Below, piece by piece: positions 33,224 to 39,183 of a DNA stretch of 39,183 nucleotides; the stretch's first letter is position 1; every line of letters begins with the position of its first letter. The DNA comes from Prochlorothrix sp035285005. Lineage in GTDB: Bacteria; Cyanobacteriota; Cyanobacteriia; Prochlorotrichales; Prochlorotrichaceae. The position numbers were made by a program, and so were the translations under genes. The notes below the pieces were generated by a model that saw nothing but the letters and a program-made list of their open reading frames with translations, was not told where the DNA came from and did not search any database. The stretch covers positions 1 through 39,183 of the forward strand of contig JAYKIB010000088.1 in assembly GCA_035285005.1 (NCBI GenBank). The letters are read 5' to 3'.

Positions 33224-33574
33224 ATGCGTCATCGTTGTCGTGTTCCCCAACTCGGTCGCCCTGCCGACCAACGTAAAGCGCTCCTGCGCACCCTGGCCAC
33301 GGAACTGATTCGCCATGGCCGTATTACCACCACCAAGGCGCGGGCCAAGGCTGTGCGCAATGAGGTGGAGCACCTCATCACCCTGGCCAAGTCAGGCTCT
33401 CTGGCAGCACGCCGCCAAGCCCTGGGCTACCTCTATGACAAGACCCTGGTCAAGGCCCTGTTTGAGCAAGCTCCAGAGCGCTACGGCAATCGTCAGGGCG
33501 GCTACACCCGGATTCTCCGCACGATTCGTCGTCGGGGGGATAATGCGGAGATGGCTATTATTGAGCTGGTCTAG
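33224..33574 (+). CDS. rplQ: 50S ribosomal protein L17
   Basis: Tunnel-exit region protein. The start at 33224 (MRHRCRVPQLGRPADQRKAL) has GGAGG/AGGA upstream; the longer frame from 33152 overlaps rpoA. The 116-aa product shows LLRTLATELIRHGRITTTKA, GGYTRILRTIRRRGDNAEMA and ends AIIELV. Confidence 0.98.
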   Translation: MRHRCRVPQLGRPADQRKALLRTLATELIRHGRITTTKARAKAVRNEVEHLITLAKSGSLAARRQALGYLYDKTLVKALFEQAPERYGNRQGGYTRILRTIRRRGDNAEMAIIELV

Positions 33575-33639
33575 CTCCGTTCAGCCCCATTTACGCCTGC
33601 TGTACTCTGAGTCCGCCTTGATTGGAACCTCCTAGGCCC

Positions 33640-34500
33640 ATGGATTCGCGCCATTCCCGCCGCCGCATTGCCCTGGTAATCCAGTATTTGGGAACCCACT
33701 TTTGTGGCTGGCAAAGCCAACCCCAGCAGCGCACGGTTCAGGGAGAAATGGAACAGGTCATTGGGTCGATCGTCGGCCATCCGGTCACGGTCCACTCCGC
33801 CGGTCGTACGGACTCTGGGGTCCATGCAGCGGCCCAAGTGGTCCACTTCGAGGTCCATAGCCCCATTCCGCCCCACCGCTGGATGGGGGTGCTCAATGGC
33901 CGCCTCCCTCCAGATGTGGTGGTACGCGCATCCGTGGAAGTCCCGGAATCCTGGCATGCCCGTTTCTCGGCCTCCTGGCGGCGCTATCGCTACACCCTGT
34001 ACACCGATCGCTGCCCCAATCTCTTCCTGCGGCCCTACGTGTGGCATTACTACCACCAGCCCCTAGACTCCACCGCCATGCTGGCAGCCCTGCGCCCCCT
34101 GCTGGGTTATCACCACCTCGCCGCCTTCCAACGCAGTGGGTCCAGTCGGCCCCACGCCTGGGTTGAGGTCCAAGATGTGCAATGTCAGCGCCGGAATAGT
34201 TTGATTGAAATCGAAGTTCAGGCCAGCGGATTTCTCTACGGCATGATGCGGTTGGTGGTGGGTCTATTGGTCCAAGTGGGTGAAGGCAGCCGGAGTCCGG
34301 AAGAATTCACCCAAATTTGGCAGAATCAACGCCGGGATCTGGTTAAACACTCAGCACCCGCCCAGGGCCTTTGTCTCACGGCGGTTGGCTATCCCCACTC
34401 TCCCTTTCCTCCAGAAGCCTGGCGATCGGCCCAGCCCCGCTACTGGTTTTCCCCTCTCCCGAGCACTGATCCGGTCGCACCCAGTGCCCCCCCGATCTAA
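33640..34500 (+). CDS. truA: tRNA pseudouridine(38-40) synthase
   Basis: Converts uridines 38-40 in the anticodon arm of tRNAs to pseudouridine. The start at 33640 (MDSRHSRRRIALVIQYLGTH) is preferred to a TTG 18 nt upstream. The 286-aa product has the catalytic motif SAGRTDSGVHA with Asp58, HARFSASWRRYRYTLYTDR, and FLYGMMRLVVGLLVQVGEG. It lies between rplQ and rplM, its usual place in cyanobacteria. The C-terminus is a Pro/Ser-rich tail. Confidence 0.96.
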   Translation: MDSRHSRRRIALVIQYLGTHFCGWQSQPQQRTVQGEMEQVIGSIVGHPVTVHSAGRTDSGVHAAAQVVHFEVHSPIPPHRWMGVLNGRLPPDVVVRASVEVPESWHARFSASWRRYRYTLYTDRCPNLFLRPYVWHYYHQPLDSTAMLAALRPLLGYHHLAAFQRSGSSRPHAWVEVQDVQCQRRNSLIEIEVQASGFLYGMMRLVVGLLVQVGEGSRSPEEFTQIWQNQRRDLVKHSAPAQGLCLTAVGYPHSPFPPEAWRSAQPRYWFSPLPSTDPVAPSAPPI

Positions 34501-34579
34501 ACCTCTTCCCCACGCCGCTTCAGGTCTGCTCAATCCTGCCAAGGCGGCCCTTGTCTGACTCTAACCTTGTAAAACCAAG

Positions 34580-35038
34580 ATGAACAAGACCTATCTCCCC
34601 AACCCCACCACCCTAGAGCGCCAATGGTATGTCATTGACGCCGACGGGCTACGCCTCGGCCGCCTTGCCAGCGAAATTGCCAAAATCCTGCGGGGCAAGA
34701 ACAAGCCCAGTTATACCCCCCACCTGGATACCGGGGATTTTGTCATTGTGATTAACGCTGACAAAGTTGCGGTTACCGGTCGCAAAGCCAGCCAAAAGCT
34801 TTACCGTCGCCACTCCGGCAGACCGGGCGGGATGAAGGTGGAATCCTTTGAAAAATTGCAAGCACGGATTCCGGAACGGATCCTAGAACAGGCCGTGCGA
34901 GGGATGTTACCCAAGAACCGATTGGGACGGCAGCTCTTCACCAAGCTGAAGGTGTATGCCGGATCCGAGCATCCCCATGCCGCCCAACAGCCCCAGGTGC
35001 TTGAGATTAAAACCCATGAAGTTGAGGCAGATAATTAG
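34580..35038 (+). CDS. rplM: 50S ribosomal protein L13
   Basis: Early-assembly large-subunit protein. The 152-aa product shows RQWYVIDADGLRLGRLASEI, HLDTGDFVIVINADKVAVTG, and the signature AVRGMLPKNRLGRQLFTKLK followed by VYAGSEHPHAAQQP. It precedes rpsI, the usual L13-S9 pair, with a 104-nt spacer that holds a 15-bp tandem duplication. Confidence 0.98.
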   Translation: MNKTYLPNPTTLERQWYVIDADGLRLGRLASEIAKILRGKNKPSYTPHLDTGDFVIVINADKVAVTGRKASQKLYRRHSGRPGGMKVESFEKLQARIPERILEQAVRGMLPKNRLGRQLFTKLKVYAGSEHPHAAQQPQVLEIKTHEVEADN

Positions 35039-35063
35039 GGTGCAGGGGCAGGAACAACCGCCA

Positions 35064-35093
35064 GCTCACCCTAAATTCGCTCACCCTAAATTC
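35064..35093. repeat. 15-bp tandem duplication between rplM and rpsI
   Basis: GCTCACCCTAAATTC occurs twice back to back (35064-35078 and 35079-35093) and is followed by ATCGAGTGTCCCTGAG, which resembles the right end of the type 1 repeat family. It is non-coding. Confidence 0.9.
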
Positions 35094-35142
35094 ATCGAGT
35101 GTCCCTGAGAATTTAAAGGATAATCTGTAAGGATCTGAACCC

Positions 35143-35556
35143 ATGCAAGAAACCGATCAATCCAGCAAAGCAGTGTATTGGGGCACGGGCCGGAGAAAGT
35201 CTTCCGTGGCTCGGGTGCGCCTGGTTCCCGGTAGCGGCCAACTCACCATCAATGGTCGCGAAGGTACCCATTACCTGCAAAATAATCCCCTCTATCTTTC
35301 GGCGGTCAAGGCTCCCCTGGAAACCCTAGGCTTAGAAGCGGAGTACGATGTCCTGGTTAATGTCCACGGCGGCGGTCTGACCGGCCAAGCCGATGCTATT
35401 CGCCTGGGTGCAGCCCGTGCTCTCTGTGAACTGGATCCTGAAAATCGGAAGCCCCTAAAAATTGAGGGCTACCTCACCCGCGATCCCCGGGCCAAGGAAC
35501 GGAAGAAGTATGGTTTGCGCAAAGCCCGCAAGGCCCCCCAATACTCCAAGCGTTAA
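35143..35556 (+). CDS. rpsI: 30S ribosomal protein S9
   Basis: Head protein whose C-terminal tail touches the P-site tRNA. The 137-aa product has VYWGTGRRKSSVARVRLVPG, GGGLTGQADAIRLGAARALC, and the end KKYGLRKARKAPQYSKR with the conserved terminal Ser-Lys-Arg. AAGGAT at 35129-35134 may serve as ribosome binding site. Confidence 0.98.
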   Translation: MQETDQSSKAVYWGTGRRKSSVARVRLVPGSGQLTINGREGTHYLQNNPLYLSAVKAPLETLGLEAEYDVLVNVHGGGLTGQADAIRLGAARALCELDPENRKPLKIEGYLTRDPRAKERKKYGLRKARKAPQYSKR

Positions 35557-35639
35557 GACCTCAGGCGATCAAGCTGCGGCTCTCAAACGATATTTCCCTA
35601 TTTCTTTCGGCGTTTACTTCTCGATCGAGACTCCTAACC

Positions 35640-35879
35640 ATGGCAAAACCTGATATTCACCCCACTTGGTATCCCGATGCAAAGGTGTATTGCAACGGGG
35701 AAGTGGTCATGACCGTTGGCTCCACCCAGCCCGAAATCCATGTGGATGTGTGGTCCGGAAACCATCCTTTCTACACCGGCACCCAGAAAATCATTGACAC
35801 GGAAGGTCGTGTGGAACGCTTCCTGCGGAAGTACGGCATGTTGGATGGTGAGGGCGAGGGCGAAGGCGCTGAGTCCTAA
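35640..35879 (+). CDS. rpmE: 50S ribosomal protein L31
   Basis: Bridge protein linking the 50S central protuberance to the 30S head. The 79-aa product reads MAKPDIHPTWYPDAKVYCNG with WSGNHPFYTGTQKIIDTEGR and RVERFLRKYGMLDG. Only one Cys remains, so the zinc site of the C+ form is lost, as in other cyanobacterial and plastid L31. A Glu/Gly-rich tail (EGEGEGAES) ends the protein. It is followed by a strong hairpin. Confidence 0.96.
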   Translation: MAKPDIHPTWYPDAKVYCNGEVVMTVGSTQPEIHVDVWSGNHPFYTGTQKIIDTEGRVERFLRKYGMLDGEGEGEGAES

Positions 35880-36020
35880 GGTGCTCAGTGTGATGGACCT
35901 TCAGCCTCGCTGTTGGCTTGCGGGAATCCTCGATCGGGGGTTCCTCGCGTGTTTTCAAGGGGGGTAAATCCAAGCTTACCCAGCGCTAGCCGCTGTACAT
36001 CCCTGCTCGCCGCTATAAAT

Positions 36021-36054
36021 CCCAACCCTTGGGGGTTATCCCCCAAGGGTTGGG
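36021..36054 (+). terminator. Strong hairpin after rpmE
   Basis: CCCAACCCTTGGGGG (36021-36035), loop TTAT, CCCCCAAGGGTTGGG (36040-36054): a perfect 15-bp stem, 141 nt after the rpmE stop and 150 nt before prfA. It is followed by CTTAAAC rather than a T-tract. It probably ends the ribosomal transcript, leaving prfA with its own promoter. The rest of the 325-nt gap 35880-36204 holds no recognised gene. Confidence 0.65.
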
Positions 36055-36204
36055 CTTAAACAGCTTCTCCGCCTAACCCGATTCATTACGGTATCCTAAG
36101 CGCAGAGATCTCCCCGCGCGATACTTTTAGGGATGCGGCCGCCGCGCCGCCCTAGGCTACTCCAGCTTCATTCTTTACGGCCCGATGCGTTCGGCTCCTG
36201 TCCC

Positions 36205-37308
36205 ATGGCTGAATCTCACCTACTGGAAAAACTAAACTCCGTTGAGCAAACCTTCCATGAGTTAACTCGGCAACTGGCCGACCCAGACATTGCGAGCGAC
36301 CCTAGGGAATTCCAACGGGTGGCAAAGTCTCGATCGTCCCTGGAGCCGGTGGTACTAGCCTACGAAGAATGGCAAAAACTCCAGAAAGATTTGGATGGGG
36401 CGCGGCAAATTGCCAAAGAGTCGGGGGGAGACCCGGAACTGAAGGAAATGGCTGATCTAGAGGTGGCGGAGCTGGAGGAAAAGTCCGAACTCCTAGAGGC
36501 GCGCCTCAAGATTTTGCTCCTGCCCAAGGATCCCAATGATGATAAGAACATCATGTTGGAAGTGCGAGCTGGAACCGGAGGCGATGAGGCCAGCATTTGG
36601 GCCGGCGATTTGGTGCGTATGTATTCCCGCTATGCGGAGAGTAAGCGCTGGCGGGTGAAGCTGCTCAGTGAGTCCCTGGCGGACATGGGCGGCTTTAAAG
36701 AGGCCATTCTCGAAATTCAGGGGGATGGGGTCTACAGTCAGCTGAAGTTTGAAGCGGGGGTTCACCGGGTCCAGCGTGTTCCTGTAACGGAGGCCGGAGG
36801 CCGGGTCCACACCTCGACGGCAACGGTGGCGATCATGCCGGAGGTGGATGATGTGGAGGTGACGATCGATCCCAAGGATATTGAGATTTCCACCGCTCGA
36901 TCGGGGGGGGCTGGCGGCCAAAACGTGAACAAGGTGGAAACTGCAGTTGATTTATTCCACAAACCGACGGGTATTCGAGTGTTTTGCACCGAGGAGCGTT
37001 CCCAGCTCCAGAACAGAGAGCGGGCCATGCAGATTCTCCGCGCCAAGCTCTATGAAATGAAGATTCGGGAGCAGCAGGAAGCCGTGACTTCAATGCGGCG
37101 CTCCCAGGTGGGAACGGGTGCCCGATCGGAAAAAATCCGCACCTATAACTACAAGGACAACCGAGTTACCGATCATCGCCTGGGTCGTAATTTTGCCCTC
37201 GAGTCAGCCCTGGAGGGAGATATAGAAGATCTCGTCCAGTCTTGTATCAGCCGGGATCAACAGGAACAGTTGGCGGAGTTGGCGGCGGAATCCGCAGGGA
37301 ATGCCTAG
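36205..37308 (+). CDS. prfA: Peptide chain release factor 1
   Basis: Recognises UAA and UAG stop codons and triggers peptide release. The start at 36205 (MAESHLLEKLNSVEQTFHEL) is the conserved one; the frame extends upstream to 36133 without conservation. Within 367 aa, RVPVTEAGGRVHTS contains the PxT-type codon-reading tripeptide (193-195) that marks RF1 rather than RF2. GGAGGQNVNK carries the catalytic GGQ at 237-239. Helical N-terminal domain residues 1-105 complete the family layout. It is the last gene of the cluster and convergent with the gene at 37349. Confidence 0.98.
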   Translation: MAESHLLEKLNSVEQTFHELTRQLADPDIASDPREFQRVAKSRSSLEPVVLAYEEWQKLQKDLDGARQIAKESGGDPELKEMADLEVAELEEKSELLEARLKILLLPKDPNDDKNIMLEVRAGTGGDEASIWAGDLVRMYSRYAESKRWRVKLLSESLADMGGFKEAILEIQGDGVYSQLKFEAGVHRVQRVPVTEAGGRVHTSTATVAIMPEVDDVEVTIDPKDIEISTARSGGAGGQNVNKVETAVDLFHKPTGIRVFCTEERSQLQNRERAMQILRAKLYEMKIREQQEAVTSMRRSQVGTGARSEKIRTYNYKDNRVTDHRLGRNFALESALEGDIEDLVQSCISRDQQEQLAELAAESAGNA

Positions 37309-37348
37309 AGCGAGCATGGCTGTGACCCCAGGGTAAGGGACAACAGGG

Positions 37349-38020
37349 TTAGGATCGGAGCATTTGTCGCTGACCTAGTTTCACAATTAACTTGACCCGT
37401 CGCTGAAAATAACGAATTTCCTCGTCCGTCAGGCAAGTTTGCTGCCATCGGGGACGGGCTTGAATCCGCTGCCACCATTGATGAAGCCAAGGGTAGGACT
37501 CTAACCAGGGAATTGACGCTGGCAATAGATGGAGGGCCGTACCTAGGGTAATATCGCCGCTGGACAGTCGATCGCCACCAAAATACTCTAACCCCGTCAA
37601 TAACTCCTCCAGGAAGCCCAATACCTCCGCCAGCTTGATTTCTGCCTGGGCGTAGTTCAGGCTTTGCGGGCTCTCCGTCAGTAGCGTTGTTGCCGGCTTA
37701 AAGAGCTTATTGTCCACTAGCATCTGGACCATGCGCACGCGGGCAAAATCCGCCGGATCCCGGGGCAGTAAAGCGGGTTCGGGGTAGCGCACCTCCAAGT
37801 AGTCCAAAATCGCCATTGACTCAATAATACGCAGAGATCCATCCACCCACACCGGCACCTGGTGGAACGGATTCAGCGCCAAAAATGATTCCGATCGTTG
37901 ATCCCCATTCAACTGCAAGACCACGGGGGTAAACTCAATCCCCTTTTCTAAAAGGGCGAGCCACACCCGCCGAGCATTGGGTGACAGGGGGCTGTAATAA
38001 AAAAGGGGCAAGGGGGTCAT
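37349..38020 (-). CDS. Glutathione S-transferase family protein
   Basis: A cytosolic GST-fold protein of 223 aa when started at the ATG at 38020. The N-terminal thioredoxin-like domain has FYYSPLSPNARRVWLALLEK (about 6-25), where the Ser/Asn region would hold the catalytic residue, and NPFHQVPVWVDG with the cis-Pro followed by RIIESMAILDYLEVRYP, the glutathione gamma-Glu site. The C-terminal helical domain has GDRLSSGDITLGTALHLLP. The substrate cannot be predicted. It lies 53 nt after trmB on the same strand. Confidence 0.9.
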   Translation of the reverse strand: MTPLPLFYYSPLSPNARRVWLALLEKGIEFTPVVLQLNGDQRSESFLALNPFHQVPVWVDGSLRIIESMAILDYLEVRYPEPALLPRDPADFARVRMVQMLVDNKLFKPATTLLTESPQSLNYAQAEIKLAEVLGFLEELLTGLEYFGGDRLSSGDITLGTALHLLPASIPWLESYPWLHQWWQRIQARPRWQQTCLTDEEIRYFQRRVKLIVKLGQRQMLRS

Positions 38021-38045
38021 AGTCCGCAAGCAAGATTAAGGCTAC

Positions 38046-38087
38046 TCAATCGGGTCAACTCAACCGGATCAACTCAACCGATCGATT
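38046..38087. repeat. 14-bp tandem repeat at the end of trmB
   Basis: TCAATCGGGTCAAC (38046-38059), TCAACCGGATCAAC (38060-38073) and a decayed third unit TCAACCGATCGATT (38074-38087). The third unit contains the trmB stop codon (38074-38076). Confidence 0.8.
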
Positions 38088-38724
38088 GGTCCGCAGCACG
38101 GCGCGTAAACAGTTGGCGATAAACCGGTTCACCCCGTTTTAGGGTTGCGATTTCGCGCTCTGTTGGGACGGGCAGGGGGTTCTGGGGTAGCCAGGTTTCC
38201 CCCTCAGGCATAAAGGCAGGATGGGCCTGAAAGCATTCCACCATGGCGACAGCCACGGCTTCCACATCCGACTGCAGGAACACGATCGCCCCAGGCGCAA
38301 GACAGTCCGCTAAGGTTTGGACCAAATCCGGCTGGACCACACGGCGCTTCTGGTGTCGCTTTTTAAACCAAGGATCGGGGAACTGGATACTGACATAGCG
38401 CAGCTGGCCCGGAGGCAATGAGGTCAGAATTTGGGCCAAGCTAATATTGGCGTTACAGAAGAGAAAGTGCAAATTGGTGAGCTGGAGTCGATCGCGATCG
38501 CCCTGGGCCGCCGTCACTAAAGGTTCACGAATTTCCAAGCCCAGAAAATTCCAATCGGGACGGAGGGGCGCTAGATCCAACAAAAATCGCCCCCGAGCTG
38601 AACCAATATCCAGGTGAAACGGGGCCTGGAGGTGACCATAGCAGTGGCCCCAATCCGGCAGCGGTACCCCCTGCTGAAACTTCTGGCTCAGGGGATTAAC
38701 ATGTTGACGAACCCGCACACTCAC
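38074..38724 (-). CDS. trmB: tRNA (guanine-N7-)-methyltransferase
   Basis: Methylates G46 in the variable loop of tRNAs using SAM. The 216-aa product has a SAM-binding motif FHLDIGSARGRFLLDLA (36-52), LGLEIREPLV, and the family signature VSIQFPDPWFKKRHQKRRVV (about 110-129) followed by QPDLV. Acidic residue positions in the SAM pocket look intact. Its promoter must lie in the repeat-rich sequence to the right. Confidence 0.93.
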   Translation of the reverse strand: MSVRVRQHVNPLSQKFQQGVPLPDWGHCYGHLQAPFHLDIGSARGRFLLDLAPLRPDWNFLGLEIREPLVTAAQGDRDRLQLTNLHFLFCNANISLAQILTSLPPGQLRYVSIQFPDPWFKKRHQKRRVVQPDLVQTLADCLAPGAIVFLQSDVEAVAVAMVECFQAHPAFMPEGETWLPQNPLPVPTEREIATLKRGEPVYRQLFTRRAADQSIG

Positions 38725-38823
38725 AAGATGCTCCCTACATACCTAAAACAAATTCTGTATCGCGATCGCCCTGTGGCGTCGGACCAGTCTGGCGAAAGAA
38801 TTCCCCCGGTCAGCGGGCAAACC

Positions 38824-38858
38824 ACTCGATGAATTGGGGTGGGCGGCAAAGCCGCCCT
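38824..38858 (+). repeat. Type 1 repeat, truncated left half
   Basis: ACTCGATGAATTGGGGT followed by the stem GGGCGGCAAAGCCGCCC matches the left half of type 1 repeats. It stops where the MITE-like element at 38857 begins, as if cut by that insertion. The 459-bp region 38725-39183 holds only repeats and no recognised gene. Confidence 0.6.
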
Positions 38859-39006
38859 AAGAGGATGTTTGAAAACTTCGGCTAAGGGCCTACGGCCCTT
38901 GCAGAATCCCCCTCAGTCTCCCTTGTGAAGGGAAGAAAAGGCTGTTCCCCCCTCTTTACAAGGGGGGGTAGGGGGGATTCTCTTCGGTTTATAAGTATCC
39001 GCTCAG
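38857..39006. mobile_element. MITE-like element, family 3
   Basis: A 150-bp non-coding element with imperfect terminal inverted repeats: CTAAGAGGATGTTTGAAAAC at the left and the complement of GTTTATAAGTATCCGCTCAG at the right. Inside, AGAATCCCCCTCAGTCTCCC and the complementary TACAAGGGGGGGTAGGGGGG form long arms. Elements with such ends are widespread in cyanobacteria and are mobilised by full-length IS elements elsewhere. Confidence 0.65.
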
Positions 39007-39014
39007 ATTGACCT

Positions 39015-39115
39015 GAGGGTACCTCGAAAAATTCAAATTTTGACCGTAGTGCCCACGGCAGAATCAGGGTTGTGGTAGGCGGCGAAGCCGCCTACACAAT
39101 TAATCGAGGTGCCCC
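39015..39115 (-). repeat. Type 1 palindromic repeat at the right edge
   Basis: Reverse orientation: GAGGGTACCTCGAAAAATTC, then GCCCACGGCAGAATCAGGGT, the central stem TAGGCGGCGAAGCCGCCTA, and the end CAATTAATCGAGGTGCCCC. It is well conserved and lies 8 bp from the family 3 element. Confidence 0.8.
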
Positions 39116-39183
39116 TGACTCTTCCGTGGGCCCTCTCCCAGAAAGTTGGCTGGGTTGGGGTGCCCATCAGAGACAAGTTGACG

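Noticed and set aside
35640..35879. L31 with only one cysteine, as if its zinc site were broken
   Set aside because: Cyanobacterial and plastid L31 proteins usually have this cysteine-poor form.

Overview
The window comes from a cyanobacterial chromosome of moderately high GC content. The evidence is the long ribosomal cluster in the order rplC to prfA with secY, adk, infA, rpmJ, rpoA and truA embedded, and with rpmD and rpsN missing. Ycf51-like, DUF928 and HetI-type genes and frequent CGATCG/GCGATCGC (HIP1-like) sites agree. The exact genus cannot be read from the sequence.

Layout. Positions 1-3190 hold the str operon on the minus strand (rpsL, rpsG, fusA; fusA runs off the left edge), with a good sigma70-type promoter before rpsL. 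Positions 3268-17898 are a housekeeping/accessory stretch: an ABC1 (UbiB/AarF) kinase with a small coiled-coil partner gene, a HetI/Sfp phosphopantetheinyl transferase, an exported protein with two peptidoglycan-binding domains, a SufU-type Fe-S scaffold, a Ycf51-like membrane protein, a DUF928 exported protein, ComEC, and a minus-strand set of a 75-aa membrane protein, a divergent GrpE and a short-lid DnaK. Positions 17899-18977 are a gene-free 1.08 kb leader. From 18978 to 37308 lies the plus-strand ribosomal supercluster rplC-D-W-B-rpsS-rplV-rpsC-rplP-rpmC-rpsQ-rplN-X-E-rpsH-rplF-R-rpsE-rplO-secY-adk-infA-rpmJ-rpsM-K-rpoA-rplQ-truA-rplM-rpsI-rpmE-prfA. The right edge carries a minus-strand glutathione S-transferase-like gene and trmB, then a dense block of repeats.

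The ribosomal genes build both subunits, SecY inserts and exports nascent proteins, RpoA nucleates RNA polymerase, and IF1 and RF1 start and end translation, so the right half is one growth-coupled gene-expression unit. The left half mixes envelope, cofactor and chaperone functions.

The most unusual content is non-coding. A roughly 100-bp near-palindromic repeat family occurs at least nine times, counting partial copies; its outer arms are conserved and its central stems vary in a paired manner. Two MITE-like families (about 190 bp and 150 bp) lie against copies of it. Short tandem repeats of 14-15 bp recur inside or beside five unrelated genes. The most interesting protein-level candidate is the chaperone set in which GrpE carries a Trp/Arg-rich amphipathic insert and DnaK lacks most of its lid, next to a small membrane protein. 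No CRISPR array, tRNA, rRNA, prophage or intact transposase gene was seen.
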